7,378 bases of DNA. It comes from Flavobacteriaceae bacterium. Its GTDB lineage: Bacteria; Bacteroidota; Bacteroidia; Flavobacteriales; Flavobacteriaceae. Where the stretch lies: assembly GCA_016763715.1 (NCBI GenBank), contig JAESTG010000290.1, forward strand, positions 1 to 7,378, read 5' to 3'. Of the stretch, positions 1 through 7,378 are shown piece after piece. The notes under the pieces are model-generated. The model was given only the letters and a program-made list of their open reading frames with translations. It was not told where the DNA came from and ran no database searches. The translations under genes and the position numbers were made by a program. The first letter of the stretch is position 1, and each line of letters starts with the position of its first letter.

Positions 1-697
1 TGAATTCTGGAAGGCCAGGAGTTTCTGGACATTCGTCATCTTTGTCATATATACCATCACCATCTGTATCTCTACCTCCGAATTGGAAACCAATACCAAC
101 AGAATGTTGGAAATGTTTTACTCCATAATCATCTTCGAAAGCGTGCTTATAAGTACTTTGGAAGTTAATGTTAACATTGTGTCCTAACCAAAAACGAACA
201 CTAGCAAGTGCGTTAGCAGTTCCAAACCCAACATCATCAATCCAAGTATAACCACCACCAATACCTAAGGAAGGATCAAACCATCCATCAGGACCACTGA
301 TAAGGTTTCTAAGGCTATATTTAATTTCACCATCTGCAGAATAATAAGTAAGGTCGTCTACTTCATATGTTCCAATTTTATCTATTTTGTTAATAGATCC
401 AGCAGCAGCAAAAGTAAATCCACTACCAATATATCGACCTACAGAAATTCTTGAAAGTGAAGGTAATATATTCCAGTGATCATTTACGTTGAAGTATTCG
501 TCAAATAATTCTCCTTTTAATTGGGTCTCACCTATCACAGAAGGAAATCTTCCGTCTTCGGTAATTCCAACAGGCCAAGTATCCACAGCGTTGATACCAG
601 CTTCGATAAGCCAAGGGTTGTTTTCCGTTTGTGCATTTGCTACTCCTATCGCAAAAATAAAGAGCGCAGCAGCCAAAATACTGTTAAGATGTTTCAT
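1..697 (-). CDS. OmpA-family outer membrane protein, N-terminal part (cut by window edge)
   Basis: An outer membrane beta-barrel protein, probably an OmpA-type porin that would anchor the envelope to peptidoglycan through a C-terminal domain lying outside the window. I translated it from ATG at 695-697; 232 complete codons are visible and the frame stays open to base 1. Residues 1-22 form a signal peptide (MKHLNSILAAALFIFAIGVANA) with likely cleavage after ANA, before QTENN. Residues about 23-208 alternate short polar and aromatic strands typical of a membrane barrel (YTWIDDVGFGTANALASVRF, HSVGIGFQFGG). The last residues, DTDGDGIYDKDDECPETPG, are a thrombospondin type 3-like calcium-binding repeat, which in flavobacterial OmpA proteins usually links the barrel to the OmpA peptidoglycan-binding domain. 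The OmpA domain itself is not visible, so the family call rests on the barrel plus the linker repeat. It lies 128 bp downstream of kbl but has its own promoter. Confidence 0.85.
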   Translation of the reverse strand, partial: MKHLNSILAAALFIFAIGVANAQTENNPWLIEAGINAVDTWPVGITEDGRFPSVIGETQLKGELFDEYFNVNDHWNILPSLSRISVGRYIGSGFTFAAAGSINKIDKIGTYEVDDLTYYSADGEIKYSLRNLISGPDGWFDPSLGIGGGYTWIDDVGFGTANALASVRFWLGHNVNINFQSTYKHAFEDDYGVKHFQHSVGIGFQFGGRDTDGDGIYDKDDECPETPGLPEF

Positions 698-729
698 ATT
701 CGATTATTTAATTTTAAGTGTTAACAGAA

Positions 730-760
730 CAAAAGTAACTTGTTAAAGTTTATTAACAAA
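730..760 (-). promoter_or_regulatory. Bacteroidota-type promoter for the OmpA-family gene
   Basis: On the minus strand a TTTG box (760-757) is followed after exactly 19 bp by TACTTTTG (737-730), matching the Bacteroidota primary-sigma consensus TTTG / TAnnTTTG with standard spacing. Transcription would begin near 724-726, giving a leader of about 28 nt before the ATG at 697. This is the best promoter match in the window and fits a highly expressed outer membrane protein. The rest of the 698-825 gap shows no gene and no convincing terminator for kbl. Confidence 0.7.
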
Positions 761-825
761 AGCAAATCTATTAAATTTTTTGCAAATACAAAGCCCAATA
801 AGAATAAATACAGTCTATTAGACGA

Positions 826-2016
826 TTATATACCAAGTTTTTCTTTCACTTTTTTAAAAGCATTGATAGCTTTATCTAGGTGCTCCTTAGTATGAGCGGC
901 AGATAGTTGTACCCTTATACGAGCCTTTCCTTTGGGTACTACGGGGTAGAAAAACCCAATAACATATATACCTTCCTCCAATAACATGTCTGCCATTGTC
1001 TGTGATAGTTTAGCGTCATATAGCATTACTGGTACGATAGCAGAATCACCATCAATGATATCTAATCCTGCTTCTTTCATTCCATTCTTGAAGTAAGTTG
1101 TATTTGCTTCCAAAGTATCTCTAAGAGTAGTATCGTTGGAAAGCATCTCGAATACCTTAATAGAAGCACCTACAATGGCCGGTGCAAGGGAGTTTGAAAA
1201 CAAATAGGGTCTAGAACGTTGTCGTAAAAGTTCAATAATTTCTTTTTTGCCTGTCGTATATCCACCCATGGCTCCTCCCAGCGCCTTACCCAAAGTTCCT
1301 GTTATAATGTCTATACGATCCATAACACCCTTGTCTTCTAAAGTTCCACGTCCAGTTTTACCAATAAACCCTGCCGCATGACATTCATCAATCATCACCA
1401 TAGCGTCGTATTTATCAGCCAAATCGCATATTTTATCTAAAGGAGCAACGAGGCCGTCCATTGAAAACACACCATCGGTTACGATAATTTTATGCCTAGC
1501 CCCATTCTCGTTGGCTGCAATAAGTTGTTTTTCGAGGTCTTCCATATCACTGTTTTGGTAGCGATATCGAGCCGCCTTACACAAGCGAACCCCGTCAATA
1601 ATGGAAGCATGGTTCAATGAGTCTGAGATGATTGCATCTTCAGCGCTTAAAAGAGGCTCAAAAACCCCGCCGTTGGCATCAAAAGCAGCAGCATATAATA
1701 TGGTATCTTCAGTTTGATAATAATCTGCTATTTTTTGCTCTAATTCCTTGTGAATATCTTGAGTTCCACAAATAAAACGCACGGAAGACATCCCAAATCC
1801 GTGTGTGTCCATGGCGTCCTTAGCGGCTTGAATCACCTCTTTGTTTGAAGATAGTCCGAGATAGTTATTAGCACAAAAGTTGATTACTTCTTCTCCAGTT
1901 GAAATTTTAATCACCGCATCTTGTAGAGTGGTAATAACTCGCTCTTTTTTATACAGACCTGCATTTTTAATTTCTTCTAATTCTTGCTGAAGGTGTTGCT
2001 TTATCTTTCCGTACAT
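826..2016 (-). CDS. kbl: Glycine C-acetyltransferase (2-amino-3-ketobutyrate CoA ligase)
   Basis: A cytosolic PLP-dependent enzyme that cleaves 2-amino-3-ketobutyrate with CoA to glycine and acetyl-CoA, the second step of threonine breakdown after threonine dehydrogenase. It is 396 residues long, close to the 398 of E. coli Kbl. The PLP lysine is K244 in [15 protein letters not shown], the same number as in E. coli. D210 in MIDECHAAG should contact the cofactor ring nitrogen, and H136 in [12 protein letters not shown] is the ring-stacking histidine. Other family signatures are [10 protein letters not shown] (46-55), SVRFICGT (78-85) and [12 protein letters not shown] (268-279). The relatives KAPA synthase (BioF) and 5-aminolevulinate synthase share this fold, but the N-terminal and active-site wording fits Kbl best, and no biotin or haem genes are nearby. 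The start is the ATG at 2014-2016, 37 bp after the helicase stop, so co-transcription is possible. No threonine dehydrogenase gene is in view. Confidence 0.93.
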   Translation of the reverse strand: MYGKIKQHLQQELEEIKNAGLYKKERVITTLQDAVIKISTGEEVINFCANNYLGLSSNKEVIQAAKDAMDTHGFGMSSVRFICGTQDIHKELEQKIADYYQTEDTILYAAAFDANGGVFEPLLSAEDAIISDSLNHASIIDGVRLCKAARYRYQNSDMEDLEKQLIAANENGARHKIIVTDGVFSMDGLVAPLDKICDLADKYDAMVMIDECHAAGFIGKTGRGTLEDKGVMDRIDIITGTLGKALGGAMGGYTTGKKEIIELLRQRSRPYLFSNSLAPAIVGASIKVFEMLSNDTTLRDTLEANTTYFKNGMKEAGLDIIDGDSAIVPVMLYDAKLSQTMADMLLEEGIYVIGFFYPVVPKGKARIRVQLSAAHTKEHLDKAINAFKKVKEKLGI

Positions 2017-2048
2017 TTTGTTAATTTTATAGAGATAATTTTCAAAGT

Positions 2049-2056
2049 CAAATTTA
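2049..2056 (-). promoter_or_regulatory. Possible -7 element for kbl
   Basis: On the minus strand TAAATTTG (2056-2049) matches TAnnTTTG and would give a leader of about 25-30 nt before the kbl ATG, like the spacing at ompA. No TTTG lies at the right -33 distance, and the box overlaps the helicase stop codon, so it may be chance in AT-rich sequence. If real, kbl could be transcribed independently of the helicase gene. Confidence 0.3.
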
Positions 2057-5000
2057 AGTTTTATTTATCAAAATGGCATCATGGTTACAGTAAACCAAGA
2101 GCTTTTCTTTAACTGTAAACCCCATGTCTTGAAGCGCCATGGCATAGCTGTTAATTTGAAATTGGTAAACCTCTTTTTCAACTCCCGTTTTGTAGTCGAC
2201 TATGGTTACAGTATTGTTTTGATGTAAATTGATTCTGTCTGGACGAAGAATGCACTCAGGCGTTATAATATCCCGTTCGTTGTAAATTTTTTCTGAAGGT
2301 TGAAACAAATGATTTAAACCAGGATGCGCAACAATACGAGTAACCATGTTTTTTATTTCTGAAAAAAGACTGGGTTCATTCGCCAATTGAATTTTGAGAT
2401 CTGAAAGTACAACATCTATGTTTTCAGAAGTCTCGATTAGAGCCATGGTATCATGAAGCAGGTTTCCAATCGCGGTTGCGTTTTCCTTTTCTCCATGATT
2501 CACTTCTGAAGTTACTACCTTAATATTATGAGAACTTGGGGAAGAAACAATATAGGGAACTTCTAGACTATGGGTTGTATCCTTTTTTATATCTGGATCC
2601 TTGGTCGTGGGAGTTCCAAAGGTGTAGGAAGTTATGCTATCCTCCCATCGGTTTTGGTCTTGCAAAAAAGCAGTGAAGAATCCGCTATATGTGGTTGGAC
2701 TGTCTTTTGGTTTTTCTTGCTTAGCAAACACATAAAGTTGCGTTACTGCTCTTGTTAAGACAACATACAGTAAATTGAGGTTGTCTAATTCCAATTGGTC
2801 TCTTCTTTGGGCGAACATTTTCACCCCTATTTCACCATAATCTGCAACGCTTTTATTGAAATTGATTAATAGTTCATCAAAGCCATTTTCATTCCAAGGG
2901 TACCAAGCCGTTGGCTTTTCTTCTCTATAAATATCTAAATGCGCATATGGAAATATAACAACAGGAAATTCCAACCCCTTCGATTTATGAATTGTCATTA
3001 CTTTTACGGCATCTGTACTTTTATTTTCTGAAATACTTGCGCGATCCATTTCACTTTCCCAATGAGCAAGAAAGGAATTTTTCCCAGCCATGGAGCGTTG
3101 TGAAAAAGAAAAGACCAAGTCCATAAAACTAGTTAGGAAAGAGTCGGCCTTTTTATCTAATTCTAAATGTTCAATGCTATACTCCAAACTTTCGAAAAGT
3201 GAGAGATGTTGCATGGCTATAAAACTGAAATCTATGGAGTAGGTTTTTAGTGTTTCAGAAAGAACCTCAAGCGATTCATGGATATGGTTTTGAAAGAATT
3301 CGTGTTGGCTTAACCCTTTGTCGGATAGACTTAAATGGTCATGTAAAAAAGTCAAGAATTGAATTTTGACCTCCTCGTTTTGAGGTGTTATACTTAATTG
3401 TAACACCTGAATTAAGCATTGAATAACGGCTGCGTTTTTTAAGAGTAATGTTTCTTCAGAAATAACAGGGATTTTATTTTCAAGGAGGAATTCACTTATT
3501 TGGATTCCCTCTTTTTTCTTTCTAGTTAGTACGCAAATGTCATTTTTGTTATACCCTAAGCCTAGACATTCCTTAACGGCATGTAGTACTTTTATTGAGA
3601 AAGGGTCCTCGATTATTTTTTTATCTAGAGTGGAATTCTTTTCTGTTGACACGAATTCTATGTGAACATAACCCCCAACCTTTGAGTTTTGCTTTTGTTG
3701 ATTGCCAACAGTGTACAAATTTTGATGGGTTTCATTCCCAAAATACCTTGAAACAAAGCTAAAAAAGGCATTATTGAATTGGATTATCTCTCGATGACTT
3801 CGGTAATTTGTATCGAGATTTTCTACCGTTTTATCTTCCAAAACATAAAATGGGTTTGCACCGTCATACAAATCAATAAATTGCTCGGGTTTCCCACCAC
3901 GCCACCTATAAATAGCTTGCTTGGCATCTCCAACTATCAATAGACTTCCTGGTTCTTCACCTTCGTAAGATTGTGAAATGGCGTTGTCGATTAATGGAAT
4001 TAAGTTATTCCATTGCAATTGTGAGGTGTCCTGAAATTCATCAATAAAAAAATCACGATATCGCTCTCCCAAACGCTCATAAATAAAGGGTGCAGGTTGG
4101 TCTTTAATCTGCTCATAAATAAGGGCGTTAAACTCGTTGATAGGAAGGATATTTTCTTCTTCTTTTATTTTCTGAAGTTCTTGATTTACCAAGTTGACAG
4201 TGGCTAAGGGAATCAGATTTTTTAAGATGTTTTGAATCAATTGTACTTGAGAAACCCTACTTTTAATTTGCAGATACATTTCCAAAAGATATGGAGTAAT
4301 ACTGTCTATGGATGTGCTTATATCTGGAGGAGTATTTTTTTTGTATAAGGCATTGCCACCTGTTTTTAAGTATTCCTGTAGTTTATTTATATACACATTA
4401 TTATTCCCTTCCATTAATTTTAAAAAGTGGTTGGGGAGCGTCTCTCTTGAAAATACGTTGTGAGGAATATCGTTAGCTTCAAGATGAGTAATGACCTCGT
4501 TAGCTTCAGTTTTGATTAAGGTCTCTAGGTTTGAAGATGCTTCTATAAGTTTTTTCCGAAGAAGAAGAAAATCTGAAAGCGATTTGCCCTTTAATCCATT
4601 CAGATGTTTCGCATCGTTTTCATTAGCCAACATCATGGCCGCTTTTTTTAAATCGATAGCAATATCCCAAGATTTGTCGTTATCGGTTTTTTGTAAAGCG
4701 AATTCCAAAAGTATATCGGTAATTTCTTTTTCCTCACCAGCCTTATCAATAAGTTGATCTACAGCTTGCGAAATAAGCTGCGCCATATCTAAACTTACTT
4801 CAAAATGTAGAGGAAGGTGGAGGTCCCTAGCGAAAGTGCGAATGAGTCGGTGATTAAAATGATCTATCGTTTCCACACTAAAATGTGCATAATGATGCAA
4901 AAGATGTTTTAGAATACCTTTAGCGCGATGACGTATTTTCTCTTCAGTCAAGCCAGTTTCTTTAACCATGAGCCTGAGCATTTCTTGATCACTAGACGGA

Positions 5001-5212
5001 ATCATTTCAGCAGAAAAACCAACGAGCGTTTTTATAATTCGAATCTTCATCTCTGCCACAGCTTTGTTAGTAAAAGTTATGGCAAGCAAATGTTTATAAT
5101 AGCCGTTGTGGGAGTGTGTAATTACCTTTTTTAAATAGGCCTTTACCAACGCGAATGTTTTTCCGCTGCCAGCGGAAGCATTGTAAATAGTAAAAGAATT
5201 CGAATGACTCAA
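2054..5212 (-). CDS. AddA/RecB-like UvrD-family helicase with C-terminal PD-(D/E)XK nuclease
   Basis: An ATP-dependent DNA helicase-exonuclease, 1052 residues, of the superfamily 1A AddA/RecB group, which processes double-strand breaks for RecA-dependent repair. Helicase motifs appear in order: Walker [10 protein letters not shown] (11-19, K18), motif Ia [12 protein letters not shown] (45-56), motif [12 protein letters not shown] (388-397, D391/E392), motif [20 protein letters not shown] (424-440), motif [10 protein letters not shown] (465-472), motif [13 protein letters not shown] (738-749) and motif [11 protein letters not shown] (814-822, R821). The C-terminal nuclease keeps its metal and catalytic residues: H920 in GNLLHD, D992 in RPDRI, D1006 and K1008 in VDYKTG, then Q1019 and Y1023. 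Both activities therefore look intact. The start must be non-ATG: an in-frame TAA lies at 5231-5233, the only sensible start between it and the Walker motif is TTG at 5210-5212, and the next Met (M55) is past Walker A. An AddB-like partner, often adjacent in Bacteroidota, is not in the window; upstream is the divergent sodA and downstream is kbl. Confidence 0.92.
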   Translation of the reverse strand: MSHSNSFTIYNASAGSGKTFALVKAYLKKVITHSHNGYYKHLLAITFTNKAVAEMKIRIIKTLVGFSAEMIPSSDQEMLRLMVKETGLTEEKIRHRAKGILKHLLHHYAHFSVETIDHFNHRLIRTFARDLHLPLHFEVSLDMAQLISQAVDQLIDKAGEEKEITDILLEFALQKTDNDKSWDIAIDLKKAAMMLANENDAKHLNGLKGKSLSDFLLLRKKLIEASSNLETLIKTEANEVITHLEANDIPHNVFSRETLPNHFLKLMEGNNNVYINKLQEYLKTGGNALYKKNTPPDISTSIDSITPYLLEMYLQIKSRVSQVQLIQNILKNLIPLATVNLVNQELQKIKEEENILPINEFNALIYEQIKDQPAPFIYERLGERYRDFFIDEFQDTSQLQWNNLIPLIDNAISQSYEGEEPGSLLIVGDAKQAIYRWRGGKPEQFIDLYDGANPFYVLEDKTVENLDTNYRSHREIIQFNNAFFSFVSRYFGNETHQNLYTVGNQQKQNSKVGGYVHIEFVSTEKNSTLDKKIIEDPFSIKVLHAVKECLGLGYNKNDICVLTRKKKEGIQISEFLLENKIPVISEETLLLKNAAVIQCLIQVLQLSITPQNEEVKIQFLTFLHDHLSLSDKGLSQHEFFQNHIHESLEVLSETLKTYSIDFSFIAMQHLSLFESLEYSIEHLELDKKADSFLTSFMDLVFSFSQRSMAGKNSFLAHWESEMDRASISENKSTDAVKVMTIHKSKGLEFPVVIFPYAHLDIYREEKPTAWYPWNENGFDELLINFNKSVADYGEIGVKMFAQRRDQLELDNLNLLYVVLTRAVTQLYVFAKQEKPKDSPTTYSGFFTAFLQDQNRWEDSITSYTFGTPTTKDPDIKKDTTHSLEVPYIVSSPSSHNIKVVTSEVNHGEKENATAIGNLLHDTMALIETSENIDVVLSDLKIQLANEPSLFSEIKNMVTRIVAHPGLNHLFQPSEKIYNERDIITPECILRPDRINLHQNNTVTIVDYKTGVEKEVYQFQINSYAMALQDMGFTVKEKLLVYCNHDAILINKT

Positions 5213-5259
5213 AAGAATAACGGTTGAGAATTATAAAGATACTATTAAGAATGTCTATG

Positions 5260-5291
5260 CAACTATAAAATCTTATAGATTCGATAACAAA
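5260..5291 (-). promoter_or_regulatory. Candidate promoter for the helicase-nuclease gene
   Basis: On the minus strand TTTG (5291-5288) is followed after 20 bp by TATAGTTG (5267-5260), one mismatch from the TAnnTTTG consensus. Initiation near 5254 would leave a leader of about 40 nt before the TTG start at 5212. The match is moderate, and the region is a 141-bp divergent gap shared with the sodA promoter. Confidence 0.4.
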
Positions 5292-5310
5292 AGAAACCAT
5301 TTATAATCTG

Positions 5311-5318
5311 TATTTTTG
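5311..5318 (+). promoter_or_regulatory. Candidate -7 element for sodA
   Basis: TATTTTTG is a perfect TAnnTTTG match, 35 bp before the sodA ATG. No TTTG sits at the usual -33 distance (5288-5291 reads CAAA), so either the promoter is weak at -33 or it needs an activator. I saw no clear operator palindrome around it. The gap to the divergent helicase gene is the only place the sodA promoter can lie. Confidence 0.45.
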
Positions 5319-5353
5319 AAGTATCAAACTATTAGTAACCAAAAATTGATCCT

Positions 5354-5962
5354 ATGTCTTTTGAATTACCAACATTACCATACGCATATAATGCGCTTGA
5401 ACCAAATATAGATGCCCGCACCATGGAAATCCATCATGGGAAGCATCACGCTGGATACACTAACAATATTAACGGAGCCATTGCTGGCACTCCAAACGAA
5501 GGAAAATCTATTGAGGCTATTTTAGCCGATTTAGACATGAGTAATAAAGCTGTTCGTAATAATGGAGGTGGTTATTATAATCATCGTTTGTTTTGGGAGG
5601 TTATGTCGCCTAACGGAGGTGGCACTCCAGCTGGAGAATTGGCAGATGCTATTAATGAGGCCTTTGGAGGTTTTGATGCTTTCAAAGAAAAATTTTCTAC
5701 TGCTGCGAAAACACAGTTTGGGTCTGGATGGGCTTGGTTGTGTGTGCATAAAGGAGAAAAAGTAGATGTTTGTTCAACGCCAAATCAGGATAATCCATTG
5801 ATGCCTGGGGTAACTTGTGGAGGAACTCCTATTTTAGGGTTGGATGTATGGGAACATGCTTATTACCTAAATTACCAAAATCGAAGACCAGATTATGTAA
5901 ATGCCTTTTTCAATGTAATCAATTGGGACGAAGTGTCGGCTAGATATGCGGCAAATAAATAG
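5354..5962 (+). CDS. sodA: Superoxide dismutase, Mn/Fe family (Mn-type residues)
   Basis: Converts superoxide to oxygen and hydrogen peroxide. It is 202 residues long, a normal length for the family, with no signal peptide, so cytoplasmic. The four metal ligands are visible: H27 in [13 protein letters not shown]77 in [10 protein letters not shown], and D164 and H168 in [21 protein letters not shown]. The outer-sphere glutamine that separates metal types is Q145 in [12 protein letters not shown], with G73 four residues before H77. That is the Mn pattern; Fe enzymes place the Gln at the G73 position. The metal is therefore probably Mn, though some Bacteroidota enzymes accept either, and sequence alone cannot settle it. 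The ATG at 5354 precedes the usual N-terminal [16 protein letters not shown] and needs no alternative. The gene is divergent from the helicase gene and followed by a strong terminator, so it is probably a single-gene unit. Confidence 0.95.
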   Translation: MSFELPTLPYAYNALEPNIDARTMEIHHGKHHAGYTNNINGAIAGTPNEGKSIEAILADLDMSNKAVRNNGGGYYNHRLFWEVMSPNGGGTPAGELADAINEAFGGFDAFKEKFSTAAKTQFGSGWAWLCVHKGEKVDVCSTPNQDNPLMPGVTCGGTPILGLDVWEHAYYLNYQNRRPDYVNAFFNVINWDEVSARYAANK

Positions 5963-5984
5963 TACTACTAATATTCAATGACTT

Positions 5985-6020
5985 AAACCCGCTTACTCCA
6001 GTAAGTGGGTTTTTTGTTTT
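5985..6020 (+). terminator. Intrinsic terminator of sodA
   Basis: A 12-bp stem (5985-5996 with 6001-6012, one G-U pair) encloses a TCCA loop and runs into T-rich sequence (6010-6020, interrupted by one G). It begins 23 bp after the sodA stop codon, so it ends the sodA transcript. Confidence 0.88.
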
Positions 6021-6144
6021 ATCGAAAATCGCCCATTACCTTATTGTATTTTGGAAAAATAATAAAAGGAGCATAAAAATATCATATGCCTAAATTGGCT
6101 TACTCATTTTGAGTGTAGTTACAACCCTTTGAGTTTATGTCAAT

Positions 6145-6177
6145 AAAAAAAGGTAAACGAGAAGTTTACCTTTTTTT
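6145..6177. terminator. Bidirectional hairpin terminator in repeat copy 1
   Basis: A perfect 14-bp stem (6145-6158 with 6164-6177) has a GAGAA loop on the plus strand, a GGTAAAC/GTTTACC core, and flanking runs of seven A and seven T. Because A and T runs flank both sides, it can end transcription from either strand. On the minus strand it would terminate the candidate small RNA; on the plus strand it would back up the sodA terminator. Confidence 0.75.
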
Positions 6178-6220
6178 GCCCCAAATCTACCATGAACTTA
6201 ACCTACTTATGCTATGGTAT
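6145..6220 (-). ncRNA. Candidate small RNA, copy 1 of 2
   Basis: Read on the minus strand, a roughly 76-nt unit starts just after a -7-like box. It has a hairpin with stem TACCAT (6219-6214) and ATGGTA (6193-6188) around a 20-nt loop (6213-6194), a 10-nt linker GATTTGGGGC (6187-6178), and a terminator hairpin ending in a U-tract (6177-6145). A second unit at 6671-6744 repeats this order with the 33-nt hairpin block identical and the linker length unchanged. No frame is shared on the minus strand: copy 1 would give a 17-codon frame from the ATG at 6193, while copy 2 stops after 8 codons. That favours RNA over peptide. The family is not one I can name with confidence; the Bacteroidota Flavo-1 motif is one to compare. 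The orientation is inferred from the promoter-like box. Confidence 0.5.
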
Positions 6221-6224
6221 GTGT

Positions 6225-6232
6225 CAAATATA
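6225..6232 (-). promoter_or_regulatory. -7-like box of repeat copy 1
   Basis: TATATTTG on the minus strand (6232-6225) fits TAnnTTTG and places initiation about at the foot of the small-RNA hairpin. A near -33 box, TTTC instead of TTTG, lies 18 bp upstream (6254-6251). Confidence 0.4.
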
Positions 6233-6670
6233 TAGGATTATAGTGCGGATGAAATAATTTTTTAGACCAATCACCTCTTTATTCGTTGAAAAGCACTAAC
6301 AGTCCAAGAAATGAGCATATTAGCCCGGATTTTTTGGTGATTTTCTGAGAATTTTATGAAAAATTAGCCTTTTTCCAGTTCAATAGAATTTAGAGGTAGC
6401 ATTAATAAGATTGATGAGGTTTTGAATAATTGAAAGTAGTTCACACCAAATGTCCTAGATATATTTTGTTTAGATATCTGAAAAAGCAGTGCTTTAAAAC
6501 ATTGAGTTTGATAGTTTGAATAGAACCTCGATTATACAAAAGAGAAACAAGAAAATAAAAAGGAAATTGGAAAAACAACGGGCAAGATATTCGTCAGACT
6601 ATAAATAATGGTTTCCTGTTTATCGTCCTGTATTTGAGACAAGAAATCCTTACTTAAATTAAGTGCAAAT

Positions 6671-6701
6671 AAAAAAGGTAAACGAGAAGTTTACCTTTTT
6701 T
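6671..6701. terminator. Bidirectional hairpin terminator in repeat copy 2
   Basis: Same core and loop as the hairpin at 6145-6177, with six A and six T, giving a perfect 13-bp stem. It is the first terminator met downstream of purF on the minus strand. Confidence 0.75.
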
Positions 6702-6744
6702 GCCCCAATCTTACCATGAACTTAACCTACTTATGCTATGGTAT
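6671..6744 (-). ncRNA. Candidate small RNA, copy 2 of 2
   Basis: Second copy of the unit at 6145-6220, lying 124 bp downstream of the purF stop on the same strand. Stem TACCAT (6743-6738) and ATGGTA (6717-6712) close the same 20-nt loop (6737-6718); the linker is AGATTGGGGC (6711-6702); the terminator hairpin is 6701-6671. Against copy 1 there are three substitutions, all in the linker, and each A/T tract of the terminator stem is one base shorter. The two tract losses fall on opposite sides of the stem, so pairing is kept. It could be an independent small RNA or the 3' end of the purF transcript. Confidence 0.5.
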
Positions 6745-6748
6745 AGAA

Positions 6749-6756
6749 CAAATATA
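6749..6756 (-). promoter_or_regulatory. -7-like box of repeat copy 2
   Basis: The identical octamer TATATTTG (6756-6749) sits the same 4 bp from the end of the 33-nt hairpin block as in copy 1, although the 4 intervening bases differ (GTGT in copy 1, AGAA in copy 2, plus strand). No clear TTTG is seen at -33. Confidence 0.4.
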
Positions 6757-6867
6757 AAAGATTATTGTATACGCTTTGCAGATTTTTCCTACTTTTGGAT
6801 AAAGTGTTTTCTATTCTCGACGAAACGCATTGTTGATGTCAGAATTCACCAATTTTAACACTAGTTT

Positions 6868-7378
6868 TCAATATGCTCTCGCTGGATTCCCTTCGAAAAA
6901 ATGGACATATGCACGGTTCACTACTCTATTTCCTCCTTCTGTTGGATAATCTCCAGTGAAATACCAATCACCTAAATTTTTAGGACAAGCTTTGTGAAGA
7001 TCGTCAACCGATTGGAAAATTACTTTCACCTTTGCGTTTATATTATTGTCACTAATTATTTCTGAAATCTTGTCGGAAATTTCTTGATCAGTAAATGGGT
7101 CGTACAATTCCTTTACATAATTAACTACTTCACTATCCTTTAACGCTAGTTGTTTTTTACACTTGTGGTAAATGTCTTCAATAACATGCTCGGTACCACG
7201 TTCCTTGTGTAGGGCACTTGCGGCATTGAACGCAACCAAATCTTCCAGTCGAGCCATGTCAATTCCATAGCAATCTGGATACCGAATTTGTGGTGCCGAA
7301 GAAACAACAACTATTTGCTTAGGGTTTAATCGGTCGAGCATTTTTAAAATACTCTTTTTCAAGGTAGTTCCTCTTACA
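6868..7378 (-). CDS. purF: Amidophosphoribosyltransferase, C-terminal part (cut by window edge)
   Basis: PurF makes phosphoribosylamine from PRPP and glutamine, the first committed step of purine synthesis. Only the last 169 complete codons are visible; the frame is open through base 7378. The visible part begins VRGTTLKKSIL, the tail of the PRPP-binding loop (normally DDSIVRGTT), followed by IVVVSSAPQIRYPDCYGIDM, the conserved segment after it. The first in-frame TTG (7360-7362) is internal and not the true start. The roughly 130 residues after YGIDM, ending VHFFEGNPARAY, match the longer C-terminus I recall for Bacteroidota PurF proteins of about 630 residues, compared with 505 in E. coli. 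The N-terminal glutaminase domain and any upstream regulation lie outside the window. The stop is TGA at 6868-6870. The gene converges on sodA with the repeat-bearing gap between them. Confidence 0.9.
   Translation of the reverse strand, partial: VRGTTLKKSILKMLDRLNPKQIVVVSSAPQIRYPDCYGIDMARLEDLVAFNAASALHKERGTEHVIEDIYHKCKKQLALKDSEVVNYVKELYDPFTDQEISDKISEIISDNNINAKVKVIFQSVDDLHKACPKNLGDWYFTGDYPTEGGNRVVNRAYVHFFEGNPARAY

Larger units (their letters stand above)
6143..6765. repeat. Pair of ~95-bp direct repeats, about 525 bp apart
   Basis: The copies span about 6143-6240 and 6669-6764. The core from GGTAAAC to GGTAT is 69 bp (6152-6220) and 68 bp (6677-6744), differing by three substitutions and one T. 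Similarity continues through CAAATATA and more weakly to GATTAT, then ends. The roughly 425-bp spacer is not duplicated, so this is not a simple tandem duplication of a larger segment. Confidence 0.9.
5963..6867. other. 905-bp gap without a protein gene between sodA and purF
   Basis: Both strands lack any convincing coding frame. The gap holds the sodA terminator (5985-6020) and two copies of a small-RNA-like repeat (about 6145-6242 and 6671-6765). The stretches 6021-6142, 6243-6668 and 6766-6867 are AT-rich and contain only short frames, such as 30 codons on the minus strand at 6271-6363 that I could not assign. No tRNA, inverted-repeat pair of an IS element, or CRISPR pattern was seen. No purF terminator occurs between the purF stop and the right-hand repeat, so the repeat's own hairpin is the first candidate to end purF transcripts. 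Confidence 0.7.

Noticed and set aside
489..746. An 85-codon plus-strand frame
   Set aside because: It lies antisense to the signal peptide and N-terminus of the OmpA-family gene and crosses that gene's promoter; the minus-strand reading is clearly the real one.
813..823. Palindrome GTCTATTAGAC just after kbl
   Set aside because: Only 4 bp pair around a 3-nt loop and no T-run follows on the minus strand, so it is not a credible terminator or operator.
6190..6260. Short plus-strand peptide beginning MNLTYLCYG in both repeat copies
   Set aside because: The nine shared codons fall inside a nucleotide block that is identical in both copies, so they carry no independent evidence of coding. The continuations differ and copy 2 stops after 13 codons.
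6271..6363. 30-codon minus-strand frame ending SWTVSAFQRIKR
   Set aside because: Too short, opens directly after a stop, and I could not assign it to any protein family; possibly a relic but unsupported.
6143..6765. CRISPR array or IS-element ends
   Set aside because: Only two direct copies with a single 425-bp spacer, no transposase, no flanking duplication and no inverted orientation.
7360..7362. TTG as the start of a 164-residue protein at the right edge
   Set aside because: Five further in-frame codons upstream read VRGTT, part of the PurF PRPP loop, so the gene continues past the window.

Overview
The window looks like chromosome of a marine-type Flavobacteriaceae bacterium (phylum Bacteroidota). 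The evidence is the AT-rich sequence, the absence of Shine-Dalgarno sites, several promoter-like sites of the Bacteroidota form (TTTG at -33, TAnnTTTG at -7), and flavobacterial-style proteins: an OmpA porin with a calcium-binding repeat, a PurF with a C-terminal extension, and a RecB/AddA-like helicase-nuclease beginning NASAGSGKT.

Layout. Bases 1-697 (minus) hold the N-terminal part of an OmpA-family outer membrane protein cut by the window edge, with a good promoter just upstream. Bases 826-2016 (minus) are kbl, glycine C-acetyltransferase. Bases 2054-5212 (minus) are a full-length AddA/RecB-type UvrD helicase with a C-terminal PD-(D/E)XK nuclease; it appears to start at TTG. Divergent from it, 5354-5962 (plus) is a Mn-type superoxide dismutase with a strong intrinsic terminator. 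Bases 5963-6867 contain no protein gene. Bases 6868-7378 (minus) are the C-terminal end of purF, amidophosphoribosyltransferase, cut by the right edge.

How the genes relate. Helicase and kbl are 37 bp apart on the same strand and may share a transcript, although a weak promoter-like site lies at the junction; the two are functionally unrelated (DNA break processing, threonine/glycine metabolism). ompA has its own promoter. sodA is a single-gene unit. These are ordinary housekeeping genes with no sign of phage, IS element, CRISPR or defence island.

The least explained part is the purF-sodA gap. It carries two nearly identical ~75-nt units about 525 bp apart. On the minus strand each has a TATATTTG -7-like box, a 6-bp hairpin with an invariant 20-nt loop, a 10-nt linker ending in GGGGC, and a terminator hairpin with a U-tract. 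I read them as a duplicated small RNA gene, or possibly a repeated purF 3'-UTR element. Reading frames within the unit are not maintained between copies on the minus strand.
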